Assembly (NCBI GenBank): GCA_025655595.1
Contig: JAHXIO010000011.1
Span: 124,001-188,000 of the forward strand
Reading direction: 5' to 3'
DNA from: Candidatus Thiodiazotropha sp. (ex Monitilora ramsayi)
GTDB lineage: Bacteria; Pseudomonadota; Gammaproteobacteria; Chromatiales; Chromatiaceae
DNA: 64,000 nucleotides
Positions 8,669 through 21,497 of the stretch are shown one piece after another (the first letter of the stretch is position 1; every line of letters begins with the position of its first letter). The position numbers were made by a program, and so were the translations under genes. The notes below the pieces were generated by a model that saw only the letters and a list, made by a program, of their open reading frames with translations, did no database searches and was not told the DNA's origin.

Positions 8669-9993
8669 TCCGCAACACCCTTTTATCCCTGCTTGTCATG
8701 ACGGCCATCGGTTTTGTCGCCTGGCAGATGACTGGCGCAACGCCCCCGAGCGCTTTGATCAATACCGCAATCGGTGGAAACAGCCACCCGTCGACGACAT
8801 CATCAACCGATGACCATCCCGATCATGAGGAACACAGCACTGACAGTCACGAGAACCCCATGGGAGAGATCCCCAAGGGTCCGAAAGGCGGCAAGTGGTT
8901 CGAACATGACGGTTTCGCGATTGAACTGGTGCTCTACGAATCCGGCGTACCGCCGGAGTTCCACGCCTATCCCTACCTGAACGGCCAGCTCCTGTCGCCT
9001 GAAGCAGTCGACCTGGCGGTGGAATTGAGTCGCCTGGGCAACCGCGTGGACCGTATCGGCTTCAAGCCCTTGAAGCAGTTTTTACGCGGTCAGGATGTGG
9101 TTGCGGAGCCTCACTCCTTCGATGTCCGCATCAGCGCCAGCCATGCCGGCAAGCGGTACGAGTGGCGCTTTTCAAGTTATGAAGGCCGGACTGAGATTCC
9201 CGCCGAACTCGCACAAGAGGCGGGTATCGAAACCGAAGTGGCAGCATCGACCAACCTGCACGAAACCATTGATCTCACGGGCCGGGTACAGGCGGATCCC
9301 GCCCGGATCGCCAAGGTGTGGGCACGTTTTCCCGGTATGGTGCTGAAGGTGCACAAGAACCTGGGCGAGCCAGTCAGGAAAGGTGAGGTGCTGGCACGGG
9401 TACAAAGTAATGAGAGTCTGCAAGCCTACTCGGTCAAGTCTCCTATCGACGGCCTGATTCTGCGCCGCGATGTGCAGTCAGGCAGCAACACCGGCGATGA
9501 ACCCCTGTTCGTCATTGCAGACCTCTCCCGGGTCTGGGTGGAACTGGATGTGTTCGGCCGTAACCTGGGTCGGATCGATACCGGACAGCCGGTAAGGGTG
9601 CGAACCCTGGATGGCGACGCCCTGGAAGGCCACATCACTTTCATCTCACCCCTGGCACTCCACGCCAGTCAGAGTGTGCAGGCCCGTGTGGTACTGGATA
9701 ACAGCGACGGCCGGCTCCGGCCGGGACAGTTCGTGCGCGGACTGGTCACCGTGGCCGAACATCCGGTGGATCTGGCTGTACGCCAATCCGGCATTCAGCG
9801 CTTCCGAGACTTCCAGGTGGTTTTTGCCCGCATCGGTGACTCCTACGAAGTACGCATGCTGGAACTGGGTCGCCAGAACGGTGAATGGGTGGAGGTCCTG
9901 GGCGGCCTGGAACCCGGCACCGAGTATGTCACAGCCAACAGCTACCTGATCAAGGCCGACGTCGAGAAATCCGGCGCCAGCCACGACCACTAA
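8665..9993 (+). CDS. czcB: CzcB-type periplasmic adaptor subunit
   Basis: A 442-residue membrane-fusion protein that links the inner-membrane pump to the outer-membrane channel. An N-terminal anchor (residues 5-20) is followed by a His/Asp-rich patch at about 45-65 (DDHPDHEEHSTDSHE), probably a periplasmic metal-capture site. The conserved block GPKGGKWFEHDGFAIE follows. The adaptor body has the lipoyl/barrel-sandwich halves (VLKVHKNLGEPVRKGEVLA; SPIDGLILRRDV) and a C-terminal beta-barrel and membrane-proximal region. The His-rich N-terminal extension is usual for zinc/cobalt/cadmium CzcB proteins. Confidence 0.9.
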   Translation: MIRNTLLSLLVMTAIGFVAWQMTGATPPSALINTAIGGNSHPSTTSSTDDHPDHEEHSTDSHENPMGEIPKGPKGGKWFEHDGFAIELVLYESGVPPEFHAYPYLNGQLLSPEAVDLAVELSRLGNRVDRIGFKPLKQFLRGQDVVAEPHSFDVRISASHAGKRYEWRFSSYEGRTEIPAELAQEAGIETEVAASTNLHETIDLTGRVQADPARIAKVWARFPGMVLKVHKNLGEPVRKGEVLARVQSNESLQAYSVKSPIDGLILRRDVQSGSNTGDEPLFVIADLSRVWVELDVFGRNLGRIDTGQPVRVRTLDGDALEGHITFISPLALHASQSVQARVVLDNSDGRLRPGQFVRGLVTVAEHPVDLAVRQSGIQRFRDFQVVFARIGDSYEVRMLELGRQNGEWVEVLGGLEPGTEYVTANSYLIKADVEKSGASHDH

Positions 9994-13158
<3,165 letters not shown>

Positions 13159-13206
13159 ACCATGAGAAGTACACCCGTCACCTTATTAACAATCAGGAGA
13201 TAGATT

Positions 13207-13605
13207 ATGTATAAATATATTTCCACCGTTCCATTACTTCTCGCCATCAGTGCTTGCGCCTCCCTGTCAGGCAATATGCAAGAGAGCACTCACCAGATAA
13301 ACATCGACAAAATCGATTCCAGGTCGACAAAAATCGGCATGGTCTCACTGCAGCCGGAGGAAACCGGCCTGTGGGTACGTGGTGAAGTCGCGAGAAAAAT
13401 ACCTATGCGAGGCCCGATATTCGGACACGTCCATATCGATGTTTTCGGAGAGAACGCAACAAAGCTCGTTAGTCTAATTGCGAACCACCAGCGACCCAAT
13501 CGCCAAGCACTGAATGCAAGGTTTTCCAAACAGATCCCTGTCGAACCCGACCGCGTGAAACGAGTGGAAATCACACACCATCCTGATCGGCATTGCCAAT
13601 CTTGA
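13207..13605 (+). CDS. Small putative lipoprotein downstream of czcA
   Basis: A 132-residue protein with a clear lipobox: LLAISACAS places the lipid on Cys17. AGGAGA lies upstream of the ATG. The middle contains GHVHIDVFGENATKLVS and the end carries several His (ITHHPDRHCQS). I do not recognise the family. It lies 48 bp after czcA in the same direction, so a periplasmic accessory role for metal efflux is plausible by context only. The last few residues look irregular, and a small 3' frameshift cannot be excluded. Confidence 0.55.
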   Translation: MYKYISTVPLLLAISACASLSGNMQESTHQINIDKIDSRSTKIGMVSLQPEETGLWVRGEVARKIPMRGPIFGHVHIDVFGENATKLVSLIANHQRPNRQALNARFSKQIPVEPDRVKRVEITHHPDRHCQS

Positions 13606-13739
13606 GAAGGCCTCGGACACCGGTGAATAAGGAGTGTTCACCCATCCCCAAGAATGGTGTTATGTGAAAACTGTAAGCATATCTCCACTCACGGCTCAAT
13701 TCATGGATGACGAAATAGTTTATCAACGAGGTAAGTACA

Positions 13740-14183
13740 ATGAATCGATGGCAAATCTTTCTATTGACTGTGGTTTTGACCGGCTCCGCCTATGCGCAAG
13801 ATGATCGCGCTGAGGCATTGGTCGCAAGCAAGCCACAAGCGGATATGACCTATCGTCAACTCATGGAGATTCTGGGGCGCGCCTCTTCGATGATTCACGA
13901 CGGAATCATCAGGGAGAACAAGCAAATGGTAAAAGAAGGAGCAGGCTTAATTCTGAATCATCCAGCCCCTAGCCATAAACCCTGGTCTATCATGCCTGAA
14001 TCCGATCAGGCGGGCTTCAAAAAGAGTCTACTGGCATTCGATGAAATACTGGATGTACAGGCGGGAAAGACAGAGAGTGAGGCCCGCGATGAGAACTGGC
14101 TGAATGCGGCCAAAGCACTAAACGACCTGAACGCCGCTTGCATTACCTGTCACGCCATGTGGCGAAAAAAAGCATCGCAGTGA
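13740..14183 (+). CDS. Exported monoheme cytochrome c, c'-like
   Basis: A 147-residue protein with a signal peptide cut near AYA-QDD (residue 20). It has a single heme-attachment motif, CITCH, almost at the C-terminus (residues about 137-141). A C-terminal CxxCH on a mainly helical protein of this size is the cytochrome c' / c-556 layout, a four-helix bundle that can bind NO or transfer electrons in the periplasm. AGGTAAG lies before the ATG. It follows the efflux operon and precedes a transporter pseudogene, so its functional partner is not evident. Confidence 0.75.
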   Translation: MNRWQIFLLTVVLTGSAYAQDDRAEALVASKPQADMTYRQLMEILGRASSMIHDGIIRENKQMVKEGAGLILNHPAPSHKPWSIMPESDQAGFKKSLLAFDEILDVQAGKTESEARDENWLNAAKALNDLNAACITCHAMWRKKASQ

Positions 14184-14212
14184 ATATTCCGGCCCGAAGT
14201 TAACGGTACGGT

Positions 14213-14410
14213 ATGATGGTCATCGAGATCATCGCGGAATACTTGTATGGTCCTATGGCACTGCTGGCCGACGGCTGGCACATGGGTACCTATGTGCCAG
14301 CCCTTAGCATTTCGTAATTTACCTACCGCTACACCCGGCGCCACGCACAAAATCCCTATATCAGTTTCGGTACGCGAAAGATCAGTTCACTGGTTGGCTT
14401 CTTAGGTTAA
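14213..14410 (+). pseudogene. Remnant of a CDF-family metal transporter (DmeF/CzcD-like)
   Basis: The frame reads MMVIEIIAEYLYGPMALLAD then GWHMGTYVPALSIS, a TAA stop at 14315-14317, and resumes with FTYRYTRRHAQNPYISFGT and RKISSLVGFLG to another TAA at 14408. This is the first and second membrane helix region of cation diffusion facilitators of the DmeF type, with the LLADGWHM metal-site helix and the RRHA-N-P-FGTGK loop. The rest of the gene (four helices and the cytoplasmic domain) is missing. Its position beside czcCBA, where czcD-like genes are common, supports the reading. Confidence 0.72.
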
Positions 14411-14500
14411 CTGGCTAGCCATGAACATTGTCAACACACGCTTGATTTAAGAACTATTCTCAAATAGGCTCTGATACTTGCTGCAAGGACTCTTTGCACA

Positions 14501-14529
14501 TTGACAACCCGCTTCTACACTTCTGTAAA
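14501..14529 (+). promoter_or_regulatory. Sigma-70 promoter for the first GGDEF-EAL gene
   Basis: A consensus -35 box, TTGACA (14501-14506), is followed after exactly 17 bases by TGTAAA (14524-14529), which matches four of six -10 positions. Transcription would start near 14536, about 37 bases before the ATG at 14573. This also argues against the in-frame TTG at 14501 as a start codon, because that codon is part of the promoter. Confidence 0.6.
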
Positions 14530-14572
14530 GTGTGGGCCATTGTCATTCAACTGGATACCCGGGACACGGAAT

Positions 14573-16591
14573 ATGGTTTCAAGCAAGCTTCACATTAACC
14601 ACTTGCTGATGGGTTTTCTCCTTGCCATGTCAGTTTCACTGACCACCACAGTTTTTCTCTTCTACACCGGCGAACGCATGGCGACACAGCATTCTCCCTT
14701 GATCGATGCGGCTATGGAGATAAAACTCAATGCGACACAGGGGCATCTCTGGTTCGAGGAAATTCTCTCCGGCGATCGTAATGAAAATATTGATAAGGTC
14801 TGGAACTATCTCGATCAAGCTGATTGGTATGCGTCGGCCATGCTGGAAGGTGGAACCAATGATAAAGGTGATTTCTTTCCATTAACGGACCCGGAGATGC
14901 GGCTGCATATTGAATCCGTACGGACTGCACTGCACGAATTCGATCAGGTCGCTCTTAAACGCTATAACAATCGCCAGGAATCTCATCCGGGGTCCGATAT
15001 CGATCAGGCATTCGATCGGATCTTTACCGACTTGATGGGAAAGGCTGAACATGTCGAAAAGCTGCTGAATTATTCGATAAACAAGGATCTGAACAATTTC
15101 CGTAAGATGGCGTTGTTACTGATTAGTCTCTCGGTCGGTATATCCCTGGTCATCGCCTATGTTTTATACCGATTGGAAAAGCAACGACAGGCACATATAT
15201 CAGCCATTGAAAAGGCAAATGTCGAAATTCAAAAGACCCATACCGAACTGAATTATCTCGCCCATTTCGACAGCCTGACCGGGCTGCCCAATCGCACATT
15301 GTTTAAGGACCGCCTCGACCAAGCACTGGCACACGCCCATCGCAAGTCAGCACATGTGGTATTGCTTTTTATCGATCTGGATAAATTCAAGGCCGTTAAC
15401 GATCGTCTCGGTCATATCTCTGGGGACCAAGTACTCAAGCATACTTCCAAACGTTTGCAGAGACGTGTGCGAGAAGACGACTCGGTCTCACGCCTTGCCG
15501 GTGATGAATTCACTGTCATCCTACCGGACATCGACAGCACGGCAGGAGCGATGGACGCGGCCCAAAAGGTATCAAGCTCAATACTGCAGGAGTTGTCCGA
15601 TCCATTCACTTTCAATGGAAATACCGTATTTATTACCGCCAGCATCGGTATTGCCATCTATCCTCAGGATGGAAAAAGCGGGGATGAACTGCTGATCAAT
15701 GCCGATCACGCGATGCTGGAGGCAAAATCGACCCACAAGGGTGGGTTTCTTTTCCATTCACCGGAAATCAATCAACGCGTGCAGCGTCAGTTACAGATAG
15801 AAAACGAGCTACGCAGCGCTATCGATGACGATCAGTTAATTGTTTACTATCAGCCGCAGTGGGACGTACAAAGTAACAAGCTTACCGGTGTCGAAGCGTT
15901 GGTACGCTGGAATCACCCTGAAGAGGGGCTGCTGCAACCCAACGACTTCATTCCCATTGCAGAGACAAGTGGACTGATCGAAAAGGTCGATATCTGGGTA
16001 TTGGAATCGGCTTGCCGACAATACCGGGAATGGCGGTCTGAGGGTTTAAACCCAGGCAAACTCGCCATCAACATTTCTGCCACACTCTTCGGTCGTCAGG
16101 ACCTGATTCATATCGTCACCAGAAATATTGCTGAATACTGCATACTCGATGGTGAACTTGAACTGGAACTCACCGAATCCGCATTACTGGAAAATTCAGA
16201 GCATACGCAAACACTACTTCAACAGTTACGAAGTCGAGGCATTCATCTGGCCATCGATGATTTTGGCACCGGATACTCCTCAATGGCCTACTTACGCCAA
16301 TTTCCGGCGAAAACACTGAAGATAGATCGCACCTTCATCAAAGAGATCCACTCGGACAAGGCCGCGGATGCCATCATACATAACATGGCTGAACTCGCCT
16401 CGAGCATGAACATGGAAGTGGTCGCTGAAGGCATTGAGACACGGCAGCAAGAGAAATTTGTCAGATCCCTTGGATGCCGGTTTGCTCAAGGTTATCTGCT
16501 TGGCATGCCGATGAGTAGTGATGAGCTGCGCACCCTGATGATTTCTCAAACTGAAGATAACGTCAGCCTGCTACCACCAAATAGCCGATAG
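14573..16591 (+). CDS. Membrane GGDEF-EAL protein (c-di-GMP turnover)
   Basis: A 672-residue protein with two membrane helices (about 10-32 and 179-199) enclosing a helical sensor region of about 145 residues. A GGDEF domain follows (TGLPNR; AGDEF at 309-313) and then an EAL domain (EAL at 441-443). AGDEF is an accepted variant of GGDEF, so cyclase activity is possible. The EAL domain keeps ELTES, IDDFGTGYSS with a following KIDRTF, and AEGIET, the metal and catalytic residues of active phosphodiesterases. Synthesis versus hydrolysis cannot be decided from sequence. It has its own promoter and is followed by a convergent HIT pseudogene. Confidence 0.9.
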   Translation: MVSSKLHINHLLMGFLLAMSVSLTTTVFLFYTGERMATQHSPLIDAAMEIKLNATQGHLWFEEILSGDRNENIDKVWNYLDQADWYASAMLEGGTNDKGDFFPLTDPEMRLHIESVRTALHEFDQVALKRYNNRQESHPGSDIDQAFDRIFTDLMGKAEHVEKLLNYSINKDLNNFRKMALLLISLSVGISLVIAYVLYRLEKQRQAHISAIEKANVEIQKTHTELNYLAHFDSLTGLPNRTLFKDRLDQALAHAHRKSAHVVLLFIDLDKFKAVNDRLGHISGDQVLKHTSKRLQRRVREDDSVSRLAGDEFTVILPDIDSTAGAMDAAQKVSSSILQELSDPFTFNGNTVFITASIGIAIYPQDGKSGDELLINADHAMLEAKSTHKGGFLFHSPEINQRVQRQLQIENELRSAIDDDQLIVYYQPQWDVQSNKLTGVEALVRWNHPEEGLLQPNDFIPIAETSGLIEKVDIWVLESACRQYREWRSEGLNPGKLAINISATLFGRQDLIHIVTRNIAEYCILDGELELELTESALLENSEHTQTLLQQLRSRGIHLAIDDFGTGYSSMAYLRQFPAKTLKIDRTFIKEIHSDKAADAIIHNMAELASSMNMEVVAEGIETRQQEKFVRSLGCRFAQGYLLGMPMSSDELRTLMISQTEDNVSLLPPNSR

Positions 16592-16649
16592 CGTCTGATT
16601 CGGCTACCCATCGAGTCATGGACTCAGCCAGTTACAGTCAGTCCGGCGG

Positions 16650-16905
16650 CCAAGTCACGACACACCCTCACAACAGATGCAGGTGGAACACCGTCTGTGC
16701 CACTTATTTTTACAATTGGTTACAATGCGGCAGCTGGCTTCATCAATCCCTTCCTGCCCTGATATCATTAGTGCTGTCAGATAAGGTTTACCGATCAACG
16801 CATCGTCTTTCGGCTGGAGATGGTTCATCGTGACGGCATGATGTTTGGGTACGACCATAATATAAGGGTCAGCGTCTGGGGATTGACATCACGGAACATG
16901 GGTGA
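16650..16905 (-). pseudogene. Degenerate HIT-family gene, paralogue of the intact copy at 20516-20860
   Basis: On the minus strand the frame reads MFRDVNPQTLTLI, then after a one-base shift MVVPKHHAVTMNHLQPKDDA and LIGKPYLTAL, and later QEGIDEASCRIVTNC. These align along the intact HIT protein (FRDINPQAPTHILVIPKQH, LNDLQPKDEAVIGKLYL, QEGIADAGYRTVINC). The region that should encode HIHLH carries a small deletion, so the nucleotide-binding triad is lost. Like the intact gene, it lies convergently after a GGDEF-EAL gene. From 16906 to 17189 I see no gene. Confidence 0.8.
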
Positions 16906-17189
16906 GATTGCCTTTTATTGCTCTATATCAAGAGATCGCCTTAACAGCCGCAAACGATTCTGATAAAAGAATTTCTTAATCAAGAGTAAGGACAAAAAGT
17001 GGGTTTTCCGTTACGCTGGCTTCGAGCACCCAGTATGATTAATGGACATGGCTGCGGATCACAATTCATATCACTGACTATCTGAACCCAACCACTATCA
17101 CTCAAGAGTAAAAACCGAATCATCATGACTGCGCTGAGCTATCCAACCAGATTGCGACAAGACTCATCGGCAGAGGTGCTAATTCAACC

Positions 17190-20100
17190 ATGATGTCAGC
17201 ACTCACCCTGAAACAGATCTTGACTGCCAGCGTGGAAACCGTCCCCCCGGATTCCCCCATCGACAAGGTCCTGTTACGAATGGAGCAGCGCCAGATCAGC
17301 TGTATCGTCGCAATCGCCCCGGATAGACGCCCCCTCGGCATCTTCACCGAGCAGGACGCAATAAGGCTGATGGCCGAAGAGCAGCCCATCCACGAACTCT
17401 CTATGGGTGAAGTGATGAGCACCTCCCTCCTCACTGCCGAAGAGAGTATGGATTTCCACGATGCCTATCGCATCATGACCGAAAAATCCTATCGTCACCT
17501 GCTGATTGTCGATTCCGAAGGGTATCTGAGCGGCTTGGTCAGTGAGGCCGATTTCCTCCACCACATGGGGATGGAGTATCTGGTCGAGCTCAAAACAGTG
17601 GACTCGACCATGTCGCGTCATGTAGTAACGTTGGATCCCACCGCAACCCTGGTCAAAGCGGTGCGCCTTATGGCCGAACGCAATATCAGTTGCGTGGTCA
17701 TCTGTAATCATGGCAAACCCTTGGGCATATTAACCGAGCGTGACATCGTCCATCTTGCAAAAACGCTGAGTCAGCGAGACGAGATCACGGTTGAGCAGGT
17801 AATGCATGCACCCGTGATCTCGTGCCGAGCAGACACACCCATGCAGGAAGCTGCGCGGATCATGGAGAGAGAACGTATTCGTCGCCTTGTAGTCACTCGG
17901 GCAGACGGCACACTCAACGGTATCATCACCCGCCACGATATTGTCAAAGCCCTGCAAGGTCGTTATGTAGAATATCTGCACGAAACGCTCGCGCGCACCA
18001 ACAGGGACTTGCAATCCACCCTGAGCAATCTGCGCGAAGCCGAGCAAAAGGTTTTTCTACTCAATCTGATTGAACATATCGACTATGCCATCTATATCAT
18101 TGAGTCAAAATCGGGGCGCATCATCGAAGTCAACGAGAAGGCATGTGACATGCTCGGATACAGCCGGGATGAACTCTGTGGCATGATGGCATGGGAGATC
18201 TCCACATCCGTAGAGAACGAGAGCAGCTGGAGACGAATAGAGGCAAACCAGAAGATTCAGGGAAGTCTGACGCTACCCACCCTCCACCGCCGACGCGACG
18301 GCAGTCTTATACCGGTCGAGGTCAATTCGAAATATCTGCGGCATGAGAAGACGGACTACTCTCTTGCCGTCGCCAGAGACATGACTCATCTGAACCGGCA
18401 GGAAGAGAAACTGCTGTTGCTCAGAGAGGCACTTGAGGCAACCCCCAATGCTATCGCCATAACTAACACCGACGGAACGATAGAGTGGGCCAATCCTGCT
18501 TTCAATCAACTCACAGGTTATACGGAGAACGAGGTCAGCGGCCTCTCTTTCGACGAAATCGTTAAAGCCGAAGAACTGGAAAAAATAGTCCTGAGTGAAC
18601 TTTGGCAATCCATGGAGGCAAGAACCACCTGGCGCGGAGAGACTTCCAATATCCGCAAAGACGGCAGTCGCTATCAAGCCGCTTTCACTCTGACACCTGT
18701 GGTCGACGATGGCGAAGTGATCAGCCATTACATTGCAGTGATCGAGGATATCACCGAACGTCATAAACAGATGAACCGTCTGCGTCTCTACGCCACCCTG
18801 TTTGAAAATACCCGCGAAGGGGTGATGGTAACCGACGCCAAAGGTGTCATACGCATGGTGAATCAAGCATTCAGCAAACTGACCGGATATACTGAATCGG
18901 AAGCGATCGGAAAGCAGCCAGACATCCTGAAGTCGGGCAAACATGATACGGCTTTTTACGATAAGTTATGGAACGATCTCAGGTTGTCCGGACACTGGCA
19001 GGGCGAGATCTGGAACCGACGCAAAAACGGTGAAATCTACCCCGAGTTATTGAGTATCAGCAGCGTCTATGGTGACCTGGACGAGGTGAAATACTATGTG
19101 GGGGTATTTTCGGACATCAGCCAGCTGAAACAGACCGAGGCCAAACTCGAGTATCTCGCCCATCACGATCCACTGACCCACCTGGCCAATCGCCGCCTGC
19201 TCATGACACAACTTGAGTATGGGCTTAAGACGGCCCATCGCAAGCGGGAAAGAGTGGCGCTGCTGGTCATGGATCTGGATCGTTTCAAAGACATCAATGA
19301 CAGTTATGGACACGTGATCGGCGACCAGTTGCTGCAATTGGTTGCCGGTCGACTCAATCACCGTCTACGGGAAAGTGACTTGGTCACTCGCCTGGGCGGG
19401 GACGAATTCGCCGTTCTTATGCAAGGTCTCCAGAATCCTGAAGATGCCGCCATTCTCGCCAGCGAGATCATCCAGACTTTGAATGATCCCTGCCAACTCC
19501 CCGACGGGCTGGAACTCCAGGTCGGCACCAGTATCGGCATCAGTCTCTATCCGGAGCACGGATACAGCGCGGAAACCCTCCTACAGCATGCGGACTCAGC
19601 GCTCTATCAGGCCAAAAAAGAGGGCAGGGGACGCTTCTGTTATTTTTCCGAAGAGATGACGCGGGCCGCTCGCCAGCGCATCGAGATTCATAACAACCTG
19701 AGACACGCGCTGGCAGAAGAGAAGTTGAGTGTCTACTACCAACCTCAGATCGAATTTGATAGCGGACGTATCGTAGGTGCCGAGGCACTCTTACGCTGGC
19801 ATGATCCAGAAATGGGAGACATCGCACCAAACCTGTTCATCCCGGTGGCTGAGGAGACCGGTCTGATCAGCCGCATGGGTGAATGGGTCATACGCGAGGT
19901 CTGCCTGCAGGGAAAAAGGTGGATCGAACAGGAACACCCCCCCTTATCTCTCGCAGTCAATCTCTCAGTGCACCAGTTGCGCCAGGGAGATTTGGCTGAA
20001 AAGGTCCAACAGATCATCAACACATCGGGATATCCGGCGGGACAGCTCTCTTTCGAGGTGACAGAGAGCGCCCTGATGGAACGGGAAACTGAAGCCCTCG

Positions 20101-20489
20101 AGGTATTGAGCCAGCTGCGCAGGCTGGGACTACACCTCTCCATCGACGATTTCGGCACCGGATACTCCTCCCTCGCCCATCTGCAACGGATGCCGCTGGA
20201 CGAGCTGAAGATCGACAAGACCTTTATCGACGATATACCGCACAAGCGTGAAGATATGGAGATCACATCCACGATTATCGCAATGGCGAAAAACCTCGGC
20301 CTGATCGTGCTCGCCGAAGGCGTGGAGACCGAAGCGCAGTATCAATTCCTGCAAGAGCAGGGTTGCGATTTTTTTCAGGGATTCCTGGTCAGCCCCCCGC
20401 TCAGTGCGGAGGCATTCACCAAGTTGCTGAATCAGGAGCCAGTACACTCAGGCACATCAGCCTTTCAACGCTGGAAACCACAAGCGTAG
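17190..20489 (+). CDS. Cytoplasmic 4xCBS-3xPAS-GGDEF-EAL protein
   Basis: A 1099-residue signalling protein without membrane helices. Four CBS motifs come first (about residues 8-260, two Bateman pairs, with TVPPDSPIDKVLLRM and HVVTLDPTATLVKAVRLM as repeat starts). They suggest adenine-nucleotide sensing. Three PAS domains follow (about 290-650: IDYAIYIIES, PNAIAITNTDGTIEWANPAF, NTREGVMVTDAKG). The GGDEF motif is intact at 736-740 and the EAL motif at 865-867, with IDDFGTGYSS and AEGVETEAQ. Both activities are therefore possible. AGAGGTG lies before the paired ATGs. The HIT gene follows convergently. Confidence 0.92.
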   Translation: MMSALTLKQILTASVETVPPDSPIDKVLLRMEQRQISCIVAIAPDRRPLGIFTEQDAIRLMAEEQPIHELSMGEVMSTSLLTAEESMDFHDAYRIMTEKSYRHLLIVDSEGYLSGLVSEADFLHHMGMEYLVELKTVDSTMSRHVVTLDPTATLVKAVRLMAERNISCVVICNHGKPLGILTERDIVHLAKTLSQRDEITVEQVMHAPVISCRADTPMQEAARIMERERIRRLVVTRADGTLNGIITRHDIVKALQGRYVEYLHETLARTNRDLQSTLSNLREAEQKVFLLNLIEHIDYAIYIIESKSGRIIEVNEKACDMLGYSRDELCGMMAWEISTSVENESSWRRIEANQKIQGSLTLPTLHRRRDGSLIPVEVNSKYLRHEKTDYSLAVARDMTHLNRQEEKLLLLREALEATPNAIAITNTDGTIEWANPAFNQLTGYTENEVSGLSFDEIVKAEELEKIVLSELWQSMEARTTWRGETSNIRKDGSRYQAAFTLTPVVDDGEVISHYIAVIEDITERHKQMNRLRLYATLFENTREGVMVTDAKGVIRMVNQAFSKLTGYTESEAIGKQPDILKSGKHDTAFYDKLWNDLRLSGHWQGEIWNRRKNGEIYPELLSISSVYGDLDEVKYYVGVFSDISQLKQTEAKLEYLAHHDPLTHLANRRLLMTQLEYGLKTAHRKRERVALLVMDLDRFKDINDSYGHVIGDQLLQLVAGRLNHRLRESDLVTRLGGDEFAVLMQGLQNPEDAAILASEIIQTLNDPCQLPDGLELQVGTSIGISLYPEHGYSAETLLQHADSALYQAKKEGRGRFCYFSEEMTRAARQRIEIHNNLRHALAEEKLSVYYQPQIEFDSGRIVGAEALLRWHDPEMGDIAPNLFIPVAEETGLISRMGEWVIREVCLQGKRWIEQEHPPLSLAVNLSVHQLRQGDLAEKVQQIINTSGYPAGQLSFEVTESALMERETEALEVLSQLRRLGLHLSIDDFGTGYSSLAHLQRMPLDELKIDKTFIDDIPHKREDMEITSTIIAMAKNLGLIVLAEGVETEAQYQFLQEQGCDFFQGFLVSPPLSAEAFTKLLNQEPVHSGTSAFQRWKPQA

Positions 20490-20515
20490 TCCACTGGAAA
20501 TAGGCGATTACCGGT

Positions 20516-20860
20516 TCATCCCGGTGGCCACGCCATAGTGCGACCGCCCAGCAGGTGCAGGTGGATATGAAACACGGTCTGTCCCGCCTGTTCATTACAG
20601 TTGATCACCGTGCGATACCCGGCATCTGCAATCCCTTCCTGGTCAGCCACCTTCTTTGCCGCCAGGTAAAGTTTCCCTATCACTGCCTCGTCTTTTGGTT
20701 GCAGGTCGTTTAGCGTGGAAATGTGCTGTTTGGGTATTACGAGTATGTGTGTCGGTGCCTGGGGGTTGATGTCCCGGAAAGCGAGCACATCATCGTCTTC
20801 GTAGACCGTGTCCGGCTTGATATCGCCATTGACGAATTTGCAGAAAAGACAGTCACTCAT
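20516..20860 (-). CDS. hinT: HIT-family nucleotide-binding protein (HinT-like)
   Basis: A 114-residue histidine-triad protein. The triad HIHLHLLGG is complete (His98, 100 and 102), and the N-terminus has the family start CLFCKFVNGDIKPD with the two Cys of the zinc-binding subgroup. HinT proteins hydrolyse nucleoside phosphoramidates and aminoacyl-adenylates in the cytoplasm. The size is normal. It lies 28 bp downstream of recR on the same strand and could be the last gene of the dnaX-ybaB-recR operon. A decayed paralogue is at 16650-16905. Confidence 0.93.
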   Translation of the reverse strand: MSDCLFCKFVNGDIKPDTVYEDDDVLAFRDINPQAPTHILVIPKQHISTLNDLQPKDEAVIGKLYLAAKKVADQEGIADAGYRTVINCNEQAGQTVFHIHLHLLGGRTMAWPPG

Positions 20861-20888
20861 CGCATCTCCTCCCGGTTTTTATCATTGC

Positions 20889-21485
20889 CTATATTTCGGA
20901 TCTTCCATGGAAAGCGTGAGCCAACGTCGCACCGTCCACAAATTCCAGCTCGCCGCCCATAGGCACACCCTGGGCAATGCGTGTGGTTTTGATCCCTCTG
21001 GCCTTCGCCATATCATGGATATACTGTGCCGTCGCCTCTCCCTCCACCGTGGGATTGGTCGCCAGGATAATCTCCCGGATCTCCCCTTCGGCAAAACGCT
21101 GGTCCAGCAGTTCGAGGCCGATCTCCCGAGGCCCGATGCCGTCCAGCGGCGACAGATGTCCTCCAAGTACAAAGTAGCCGCCCCGGTAATCGATGGCCTG
21201 CTCGATGATCGCCAGGTCGGCTGGCGTCTCGACAATACAGAGCAGGCCCGGATCCCGCTGGGTATTGCTGCACAGGTGGCAGAGCTCACTCTCACTGAGG
21301 GTGCGACAACGGCTGCAGTGACCGATGTTATCCATCGCTTCGGCCAGTATCACCGACAGGTGTCGACCCCCCTCTCTGTCACGCTCCAACAGATGGTACG
21401 CCATGCGCTGGGCACTCTTCGCCCCCACCCCCGGCAGACATCTCAGGGCGGCGATCAATTGTTGCAGCAGTGGCGGAGAACTCAC
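20889..21485 (-). CDS. recR: Recombination protein RecR
   Basis: A 198-residue protein of normal length. The N-terminal helix-hairpin-helix ([20 protein letters not shown]) is followed by a C4 zinc finger ([16 protein letters not shown]) and a TOPRIM domain ([17 protein letters not shown]). RecR works with RecF and RecO in loading RecA at gaps. The order dnaX-ybaB-recR is conserved in gammaproteobacteria and is seen here with short spacers. Confidence 0.97.
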   Translation of the reverse strand: MSSPPLLQQLIAALRCLPGVGAKSAQRMAYHLLERDREGGRHLSVILAEAMDNIGHCSRCRTLSESELCHLCSNTQRDPGLLCIVETPADLAIIEQAIDYRGGYFVLGGHLSPLDGIGPREIGLELLDQRFAEGEIREIILATNPTVEGEATAQYIHDMAKARGIKTTRIAQGVPMGGELEFVDGATLAHAFHGRSEI

Positions 21486-21497
21486 AGTCGAGTAACG

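Noticed and set aside
14501-14572. TTG start adding 24 residues to the first GGDEF-EAL protein
   Set aside because: The TTG is the first half of a consensus -35 box with a matching -10; the added residues are unlike a sensor or signal sequence.
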